From assembly GCA_021816565.1 (NCBI GenBank), contig JAKAXN010000154.1:1-9863 (forward strand): 9,863 nucleotides of DNA, in the 5' to 3' direction. This document shows, piece after piece, positions 5,352 to 9,863 of this stretch (within the stretch, counting starts at the first letter, position 1; every line of letters begins with the position of its first letter). Source of the DNA: Actinomycetes bacterium (lineage in GTDB: Bacteria > Actinomycetota > Acidimicrobiia > Acidimicrobiales > Palsa-688). The position numbers and the translations under genes were made by a program. The notes under the pieces are model-generated. The model was not told the origin of the DNA, made no database searches, and was given only the letters and a program-made list of their open reading frames with translations.

Positions 5352-5732
5352 AGCAGATTCCCCATAGCCCACAACTGCCGCTTTCGGTGCTCAATGCCTA
5401 GAAACGACGATGCAGTCTGGCACCGGCATAACGGTCAGCCACGACATGGATCACCCTGTACAACCAGAGAGACTCATCTGCGCTTGGATTAGGCTCACAG
5501 CAACACGCAACCGGGCCGCGCCCTATCGACGGGTATGGGCGCCCGCCGATATTCAACCTCCACCACGTTCCGCGGCAGTGACTTCTACTCCTCGGTGCTC
5601 ACCTTGCTGCAGCCGCTGAGGTCAGTGAAGGTGGGGGAGCGACGCGCCTATGGCGGGCGAGAAGAGGCGGGCCAGCTCGCCCCGCCTGATGCCAGCGCGG
5701 GAGTCGGCACCGGCCTGGCGGGCATCGACGCG
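5352..5732. other. Intergenic stretch without a supported gene
   Basis: This region separates the sigma-operon promoter from the end of the integrase gene. A short plus-strand open frame (5410-5619) shows no ribosome site, family signature or credible composition, and I do not call it. No strong hairpin, tRNA or att-like repeat is visible here. It may hold upstream sequences for the sigma promoter and the 3' end of the integrase transcript. Confidence 0.5.
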
Positions 5733-7094
5733 TCAGGCCGTCCGGCGCAGCCCGTCCCGGATGCGAGACAGGCGCTGGTTGTCGTCGCCGACGTAGGTGC
5801 GCTTGAACGTCTCCTCGCTGTCGCCGATGGCGGCCGCCGCGTCCGGGGTCGCCAGGCCGGCACCGTGCCACCACAGGGCCGGGTCCGGGTTCTGCGGGGC
5901 GATGAGCCACGTGGCGCACCAGTGCCGCAACCAGTGTGGGCTGTAGATGAGCGACGAGACCTTGCCCGGCACCGTCGACACCTCCGCCTTCACCGGGTAC
6001 TGTGCAGCCAGGCCAGAGCGGATCCAGATGTGGTCATAGGACCAGCGGCTCATCCAGGCACCCTCCACGTGCTGCCGGGGCGGCGGGATGGGGCTGCCAT
6101 CCCGGGTCCTCGTCAGGTCCCGCAGGGTCCCCTCGTCGAGCCCTTGCTGCCAGTTGGCCGGTCCGCGCATGGGAATGTCCCGGTTCACCTTGCGGCGCCG
6201 CTTCGACTCGACGCCGGGGAAGACCAGCTCGCCTGGGCCAATCTCGTCGAGGCGCCGCTCAAGAAGCGGGTCCAGCCACTCCGGCCAGCTCGTCCTGCGG
6301 ATCGTGGCGTTCTTGGTGTAGTCGAGCTCCCACATGTGATGCCGGGTCTCCCGCATCGCCCAGCTGATGTTCACCGTGTGGTCCATCAAGTCGAAGTCCT
6401 CGCCGATGAGGCTGGCGTGCTCTCCCCAACGGCAGCCGACCAGGGCCAGGAATAGGATACGCAACGCCTCCCACCACCGGCCGGTGATCATGGCTGCAGC
6501 GTCGGCTTGCACGAGCAGCTGCCCCCAGTGCATCACCTGCTTGCGGGAGATGAGTTCGACGCTGCCCTCGGTGGTGCTCCGCTTGACCTTCGTCTCCTCA
6601 CGGCGGGCGATGGTCGGCGCTGCCCGCCTCGCCGCAGCGTCGTCGAGGGCGTCATGGACAAGACTCCAGCGGAGGAGTGCCGTCCAGAGCTTGCGGAGGC
6701 TGTCCTCGCTGGACTGGCCGAGGCCTTCTGATCGCACCCGGCGGATGGCGTCGTCGATGATCGACCGGGACAGGTCCCCCATCGCCAGCCCGTACGACGG
6801 CCTCAGCCACTCGGCAGCTTCCTGCAGGCTTGAGCTGTAGGAGTGGCCCCACCCCGATGGCTTGTCCTCGTTGAACAGCTTGTCGAGCGCGGTGATGAGC
6901 GGGGTGTTCGAGCTCGGCCGCCCGTGGCGCCGGCCGAGCTCGGCGCCCAGCTTCTTCGCCTCGGTCAGGTCCTTCTTGAACCTCTCCTTCTCGCCACTGA
7001 TGCAGATGGCGTAGCCCGAGCCGTTCCGGTGCCTGCGCACGTAGACAGCCCCGTCGCCGTAGGTGGCGATGACTCCCTGACGCTGCCTGGGCAT
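5733..7094 (-). CDS. Tyrosine recombinase (phage/ICE-type integrase)
   Basis: A 453-aa protein with ATG at 7094, preceded by GGGAGGG in the coupled upstream gene. Residues 1-60 look like an arm-binding domain, about 62-160 a core-binding SAM-like domain, and about 180-440 the catalytic domain. Visible active-site residues: Arg222 in GCRWGEHASL, Lys261 in DYTKNATIRR, His387 and Arg390 in PHWLRHWCATW, and nucleophile Tyr434 in ETFKRTYVGDD. The second His/Trp, usually in an LGH motif about ten residues before the Tyr, is replaced: the sequence there is AIGDSEETF. It catalyses site-specific integration and excision; the target is very probably the tRNA-Ala gene remnant at 7562-7601. The start overlaps the stop of the Xis-like gene (TGATG). 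Confidence 0.92.
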   Translation of the reverse strand: MPRQRQGVIATYGDGAVYVRRHRNGSGYAICISGEKERFKKDLTEAKKLGAELGRRHGRPSSNTPLITALDKLFNEDKPSGWGHSYSSSLQEAAEWLRPSYGLAMGDLSRSIIDDAIRRVRSEGLGQSSEDSLRKLWTALLRWSLVHDALDDAAARRAAPTIARREETKVKRSTTEGSVELISRKQVMHWGQLLVQADAAAMITGRWWEALRILFLALVGCRWGEHASLIGEDFDLMDHTVNISWAMRETRHHMWELDYTKNATIRRTSWPEWLDPLLERRLDEIGPGELVFPGVESKRRRKVNRDIPMRGPANWQQGLDEGTLRDLTRTRDGSPIPPPRQHVEGAWMSRWSYDHIWIRSGLAAQYPVKAEVSTVPGKVSSLIYSPHWLRHWCATWLIAPQNPDPALWWHGAGLATPDAAAAIGDSEETFKRTYVGDDNQRLSRIRDGLRRTA

Positions 7095-7423
7095 CAGGCG
7101 GCCCTCCCGTGGCCCCGCGTAGCACGAGGCCGGTCGGACCGGGCCCAGGCGGGGAGCTCCTCATCGGGCACCTCGCCGCCGGTCAGGCGGGCACGGTTCA
7201 TGGCCACCTCAGCGGTGGCCGCCTTCAGCGACTCGATGTAGGCGAGGATTTCGGCGCTGTCGTAGCGGCGGCAGCGGCGGATGGCGAAGCTGCGGGGGAA
7301 CATCGGGTCGGACGCCTCCAGGCGGCTGACGGTGATGGGTTTCACGGCCATGTGGTCGGCTACCTGTCGCCGCGTCCACAGGGGCGCCGGGCCAGTGCTG
7401 GGGTGGGTATCGGTGCTGGGCAC
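7094..7423 (-). CDS. AlpA/Xis-like small helix-turn-helix protein
   Basis: A 109-aa protein starting at GTG 7423 and ending at 7094, sharing one base with the integrase ATG. Residues 15-65 match the HTH_17/AlpA pattern: LWTRRQVADHMAVKPITVSR, then FPRSF, RRYDSAEILAYIESL. The C-terminal 40 residues are polar and unremarkable. Such proteins directly upstream of an integrase act as excisionases or as activators of int. Its position between the attachment site and int fits an excisionase, but the sequence alone does not separate the two roles. Confidence 0.8.
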   Translation of the reverse strand: MPSTDTHPSTGPAPLWTRRQVADHMAVKPITVSRLEASDPMFPRSFAIRRCRRYDSAEILAYIESLKAATAEVAMNRARLTGGEVPDEELPAWARSDRPRATRGHGRAA

Positions 7424-7474
7424 CTGCTCGACAGTTTGGAGTCCGGAGCGCCCCGCAATCGCCCAGGAGTACCT

Positions 7475-7536
7475 CGGTTTCCGGAGTGAAACCGGAACCT
7501 TGCGCCGGCCCCAGGAAGAAAAGACCTGGTCACCAG
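7475..7536. repeat. Cluster of short inverted repeats between xis and the att site
   Basis: Three overlapping or adjacent symmetric motifs lie in 62 bp: GGTTtCCGG (7476-7484) with CCGGAACC (7492-7499); CCAGG (7511-7515) with CCTGG (7525-7529); and CTGGT-C-ACCAG (7526-7536). This is where integrase arm sites, Xis sites or an operator of the xis-int operon would be expected. The assignment is inference. Confidence 0.4.
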
Positions 7537-7550
7537 CCTGAGATTACAGG

Positions 7551-7566
7551 GCAAGCACGTTCTTGC
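7551..7566. other. Putative integrase core site (attachment junction)
   Basis: GCAAG (7551-7555) and CTTGC (7562-7566) are inverted repeats around the 6-bp spacer CACGTT. The right arm belongs to the tRNA anticodon loop and the left arm to the element side. Inverted arms with a 6-8 bp overlap are the standard form of a tyrosine-recombinase core site. Confidence 0.45.
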
Positions 7567-7601
7567 AAAGCAGGTGCTCTAGCCAGCTGAGCTACGTCCC
7601 C
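7562..7601 (-). tRNA. tRNA-Ala(UGC), 5' half only, cut at the anticodon loop
   Basis: On the minus strand: acceptor strand GGGGACG, TA, D arm GCTC-AGCTGGCTA-GAGC, then A, anticodon stem CCTGC and loop TTTGCAA with anticodon TGC. The 3' side of the stem should read GCAGG but is GAACG, and no T arm or acceptor 3' strand follows. The tRNA identity breaks exactly after the anticodon loop, next to an int/xis module. This copy cannot make a tRNA unless the missing half is supplied elsewhere. Confidence 0.8.
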
Positions 7602-7605
7602 GGGC

Positions 7606-7632
7606 CGGCCGCCACCTTACCCGGTGCGGCCG
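7606..7632 (-). terminator. Hairpin after the glycosyltransferase gene
   Basis: CGGCCG (7606-7611) and CACC (7613-7616) pair with GGTG (7623-7626) and CGGCCG (7627-7632), with one bulged base and a 6-nt loop. It lies between the stop of the minus-strand glycosyltransferase gene and the tRNA half, and could end the upstream transcript. Confidence 0.45.
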
Positions 7633-7647
7633 CGGGCTCACCGCCGC

Positions 7648-8424
7648 TCACCCGCTGAAGGGCACCGCCGGGTCGAGCGGCTCGGCCTGCACGGCCCGGA
7701 CCTGGGCGGCGGTCAGGGTGCCGACCGCCTCCAGCCGGGCCAGCACGTGATTCCGGCGCAGCAGGGCCAGCCGCAGGTGGTGGACCGGGTTGTAGGCGCT
7801 GGGGGCCTGGACCAGCCCGGCCAGGAGCGAGGCCTGCCCCCAGCTCAGCTGCTCCGGGCTGCGACCGAAATAGTGGTGGGCCGCGGAGGTGATCCCGTAG
7901 GCCCCGTCGCCGAAGTAGGCGGCGTCGAGGTACATGGCCAGGATCTGCTTCTTGGTGAAGTCGTGGTCCAGCTTGATGGCCAGCGCCACCTGCTCGGCCA
8001 GGGCCTCCGGGTCGGAGCGGTTCGGGGTGTAGAGCAGCTTGGCCAGCTGGACCTCCAGCGTGGCGCCGCCCTCGTTGGGGTTGCGGGTGATGAGGCCCCA
8101 GATGGCCCGGGCCGTGCCCTGCGGGTCCAGCGCCGGGTCGGTGTAGAACCGGCTGTCCTCGGTGGCCAGGAGGGCGGCGGCCACCTTGGTCGGGATCACC
8201 CCGCCGTCACTCGGCGCGTCGTGGGCGGCCAGGATCCGCTGCACCAGCACCGGGGCGTTCCCCGCCGAGGGGGTGGTGACCATCAGCAGGGCTGCGGCTA
8301 CCGCCAGCAGGGTGGCGACGGTCATCGTGGCTATGGCGGCCCTGATAAGCCATCGGGCGCGGCGCGACCGGCCCCTGACCGGACGGCTGGCCTCGGTTCG
8401 GGATGTCTCCAGCTGCACGGCCAT
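7648..8424 (-). CDS. Membrane-anchored monofunctional peptidoglycan glycosyltransferase (GT51)
   Basis: A 258-aa protein from ATG 8424 to TGA 7650-7648. The open frame extends upstream to 9048, but that part is Arg/Pro-rich shadow of the divergent methyltransferase. Residues 1-25 are basic and cytoplasmic; about 26-48 form one membrane helix (WLIRAAIATMTVATLLAVAA). The GT51 domain spans about 75-230 with catalytic Glu89 in LLATEDSRFY, GGATLEVQLAK, EQVALAIKLDHDFTKKQI, and LDAAYFGDGAYGITSAAHHY then FGR. No transpeptidase domain follows, so it would polymerise lipid II glycan strands only. Motif 1 has Asp97 where most members have His, and motif 2 reads EVQL instead of TQQL; the catalytic Glu is kept. 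It is divergent from the methyltransferase with 92 bp between starts. Confidence 0.85.
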   Translation of the reverse strand: MAVQLETSRTEASRPVRGRSRRARWLIRAAIATMTVATLLAVAAALLMVTTPSAGNAPVLVQRILAAHDAPSDGGVIPTKVAAALLATEDSRFYTDPALDPQGTARAIWGLITRNPNEGGATLEVQLAKLLYTPNRSDPEALAEQVALAIKLDHDFTKKQILAMYLDAAYFGDGAYGITSAAHHYFGRSPEQLSWGQASLLAGLVQAPSAYNPVHHLRLALLRRNHVLARLEAVGTLTAAQVRAVQAEPLDPAVPFSG

Positions 8425-8436
8425 CGCTTTTTCCGA

Positions 8437-8496
8437 AGATACCCACCCCGGGCGGATCGGCCGTCGCGGCCGGTTCCGGCACCGCGCGAGTATCTC
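8437..8496. promoter_or_regulatory. Divergent intergenic region with mirrored -10-like motifs
   Basis: The 92 bp between the divergent starts contain GGGTATCTTC on the minus strand (TATCTT 11 bases before the glycosyltransferase ATG) and GAGTATCTCC on the plus strand (TATCTC 20 bases before the methyltransferase ATG). Together they form a 6-bp inverted repeat, AGATAC (8437-8442) and GTATCT (8490-8495). No clear -35 boxes are seen, so these are candidates only. Confidence 0.3.
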
Positions 8497-8516
8497 CCCG
8501 AGACGGAGGTTGGCCG

Positions 8517-9344
8517 ATGGGCACGACGTGGGACCCGACGCAGTATCTGCGCTTCGCCGATGAGCGGGCCCGGCCCTTCGGCGACCTGATGACCCGGGTC
8601 GGGGTCGAGTCCCCGGCGACGGTGGTGGACCTGGGCTGCGGCCCGGGGAACATGACAGCGGTTTTGTCGGAGCGGTGGCCGTCGGCGCTGGTGACGGGTA
8701 TCGACAGCTCGAAGGAGATGGTCGACCGGGCCGCCGGGCTGACCCGCCCGGGCCGCCTGGAGTTCCGCCAGGGCGACCTGGCCACCTGGCGGCCCGACGG
8801 CCCGGTTGACGTGATCGTGTGCAACGCCACGCTGCAGTGGGTCCCCGGGCACCTGGCCCTGCTACCGGGCATCCTGGACGCGCTGGCTGCAGGGGGGTGC
8901 CTGGCGTTCCAGGTGCCGGCCAACTTCTCCCGGCCGAGCCACGTGCTGATGCGGGAGCTGGCCCTGTCGGAGCGGTGGAACGAGACCCTGGGGAGAGCGG
9001 TGGAGAGCGGTCCGTCGTCCCACGAGCCGGAGGAGTACCTCGAAGCACTGCTCGCCAGCCCCCGGGCGGCCGGCGTCGACGTGTGGGAGACGACCTACCT
9101 CCAGGTGCTGTCGGGCCCCGACCCGGTGCTCGACTGGGTGAAGGGGACCACTCTCCGGCCGGTGCTCGCAGCGCTGCGCGCTCCGGAGGCCCGCCCCGGC
9201 GACGAGGAGGAGTTCCTCACGGCCTATGCCTCGGTGCTGCGGGCGGCCTACCCCCGGGACCGGGCCGGGCGCACGATTTTTCCGTTCCGCCGGATTTTCG
9301 GGGTTTCCCACGTGGCTCAGGGGCCGGATCGCGGCTCCCGATAA
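8517..9344 (+). CDS. tam: Trans-aconitate 2-methyltransferase-like SAM-dependent methyltransferase
   Basis: A 275-aa protein starting at ATG 8517, with GGAGG at 8505-8509. The longer open frame from 8403 lacks a ribosome site and overlaps the divergent promoter region. Class I methyltransferase motifs: VVDLGCGPGNMT (motif I, SAM binding, residues 36-47), VTGIDSSKEMV (59-69, acidic residue for the ribose), and VIVCNATLQWVPGH (99-112). The opening TTWDPTQYLRFADERARPFGDL and the NATLQWV block are typical of the Tam family, which methylates trans-aconitate, an inhibitory by-product of the citrate cycle. Length is slightly above the usual 255-260 aa. Substrate assignment rests on motif resemblance only. 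Confidence 0.82.
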   Translation: MGTTWDPTQYLRFADERARPFGDLMTRVGVESPATVVDLGCGPGNMTAVLSERWPSALVTGIDSSKEMVDRAAGLTRPGRLEFRQGDLATWRPDGPVDVIVCNATLQWVPGHLALLPGILDALAAGGCLAFQVPANFSRPSHVLMRELALSERWNETLGRAVESGPSSHEPEEYLEALLASPRAAGVDVWETTYLQVLSGPDPVLDWVKGTTLRPVLAALRAPEARPGDEEEFLTAYASVLRAAYPRDRAGRTIFPFRRIFGVSHVAQGPDRGSR

Positions 9345-9400
9345 TCTGGCTAGAGTCAAAACTGAAGGGTGTTAACCGACCGGACGGGAGAAGTCGAGCC

Positions 9401-9694
9401 GTGGCGGAAGACGAGCAGTTGGTAGCTGAACAGACCGTATCCGTGGACCGGGAGCGCGCCGTGAACGTGCGCATCTCCCAGGACCCCGTCGAGGACTTCT
9501 ACCGGGTGGCGGTGACGAGCCTGGCCTCGCCCGAGCGGCATCTGACCACCACCGTCTCCCCCGGCGACAGCTTCATGATGAATCTCATCACCGGCGCCGT
9601 CAGCGGCGAGCAGGTTGCGTGGCGCCACCTGGCCAGCTGGGGCCGGGACAACCTGTCAGCCGCCAGCCGGGTGCCCCGCCGCTGCTTCTCCTAG
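9401..9694 (+). CDS. 97-aa protein of unknown function
   Basis: The start is GTG 9401, with GGGAGAAG about 8 bases upstream; the stop is TAG 9692-9694. The frame continues open upstream, but that part is the out-of-frame shadow of the methyltransferase. The protein begins MAEDEQLVAEQTVSVDRERA and is acidic at first, with a central FYRVAVTSLASPERH and then DSFMMNLITGAVSGEQVAWR. I see no membrane helix, signal peptide or known motif. It is 56 bp downstream of the methyltransferase on the same strand and could be co-transcribed with it. Confidence 0.6.
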   Translation: MAEDEQLVAEQTVSVDRERAVNVRISQDPVEDFYRVAVTSLASPERHLTTTVSPGDSFMMNLITGAVSGEQVAWRHLASWGRDNLSAASRVPRRCFS

Positions 9695-9697
9695 CGG

Positions 9698-9718
9698 CGG
9701 CGGGTGGCCGGCCCGCCG
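9698..9718 (+). terminator. Hairpin after the 97-aa gene
   Basis: CGGCGGG (9698-9704) pairs with CCCGCCG (9712-9718) around a 7-nt loop, followed by TTT. It starts 4 bases after the TAG stop. Confidence 0.6.
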
Positions 9719-9760
9719 TTTCCCCCCACCCCGGGCCTTTCTCCTAGCATTCGGGGCGCC

Positions 9761-9863
9761 ATGAGCACGTCCTCCCCCCAACTCCCCCCGGCTCCCGCGG
9801 CCGGTCCCGACGCCCTGGTCGAGCGGGCCTACCAGCTGAGCCGGTCCGGTGTCACCCCCGAGG
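9761..9863 (+). CDS. Start of an unrecognised gene (partial)
   Basis: ATG at 9761, open to the window end (34 codons): MSTSSPQLPPAPAAGPDALV then ERAYQLSRSGVTPE. There is no ribosome site just upstream. A TAGCAT -10-like hexamer at 9745-9750 ends 10 bases before the ATG, so a leaderless or nearly leaderless transcript is possible. Too little is visible to name it. Confidence 0.5.
   Translation, partial: MSTSSPQLPPAPAAGPDALVERAYQLSRSGVTPE

Noticed and set aside
5410..5619. Short plus-strand open frame of 69 codons in the intergenic region
   Set aside because: No ribosome site, no recognisable motif, and composition like random GC-rich DNA.
5535..6455. Long plus-strand open frame opposite the integrase
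   Set aside because: Antisense shadow; the opposite strand encodes an integrase with a recognisable active site.
7624..8589. Plus-strand 321-codon open frame opposite the glycosyltransferase gene
   Set aside because: Gly/Gln/Val-rich antisense shadow; the minus-strand frame has GT51 motifs.
8425..9048. Upstream extension of the glycosyltransferase frame to 466 aa
   Set aside because: Arg/Pro/Gly-rich translation antisense to the methyltransferase; the ATG at 8424 precedes a normal cytoplasmic tail and membrane helix.
1..9863. CRISPR arrays, rRNA genes, riboswitches, complete tRNA genes
   Set aside because: No regularly spaced repeats and no recognisable conserved RNA structure apart from the tRNA-Ala 5' half.

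Overview
The window is high-GC DNA from an actinobacterium-like genome. The signs are GTG/TTG starts, ATGA/TGATG gene couplings, a SigE-family ECF sigma factor paired with a membrane-anchored DUF4232-type protein, leaderless-looking promoters and a trans-aconitate-methyltransferase-like gene. Nothing here fixes genus or species.

Left part (1-5351). An ECF sigma operon lies on the minus strand. The sigma gene starts at 5315 and once ran straight into the membrane-protein gene (1344 down to 199). It is now split by a 3.43-kb insertion between 1492 and 4918, flanked by a perfect 8-bp target duplication (GCTGGCGG). Removing the insert and one duplicate rejoins an uninterrupted 179-aa sigma factor whose stop overlaps the next start. 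The insert is an IS256-family element with degenerate terminal repeats. Its transposase is dead three times over: a 1-nt deletion near 2038, a 7-nt insertion at 2194-2200, and a second transposon inside its C-terminal coding region.

The inner transposon (about 2852-4727, 1.88 kb) has its own 30-bp terminal inverted repeats, which start in a C run, and a target repeat of up to 8 bp. Removing it restores the IS256 reading frame exactly. It carries a toxin-antitoxin pair (Gp49/HigB-type toxin, then an XRE antitoxin) with a clear promoter and palindromic operator. A convergent zinc-ribbon transposase-like gene appears to have lost part of its catalytic core. The left part is therefore a three-level nest: sigma gene, then IS256 element, then transposon with a toxin-antitoxin pair.

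Middle part (5352-7601). This is the end of an integrated element. A tyrosine recombinase (5733-7094) is translationally coupled to an upstream AlpA/Xis-like protein (7094-7423). Next come a 140-bp stretch rich in short inverted repeats and then the 5' half of a tRNA-Ala(UGC) gene, cut just after the anticodon loop. The order tRNA/att, xis, int is typical of an integrative element; its other end would lie to the left, beyond the window.

Right part (7602-9863). This looks like ordinary chromosome: a membrane-anchored monofunctional GT51 glycosyltransferase (minus), a divergently transcribed methyltransferase, a 97-aa unrecognised protein, a terminator-like hairpin, and the start of another gene running off the edge.
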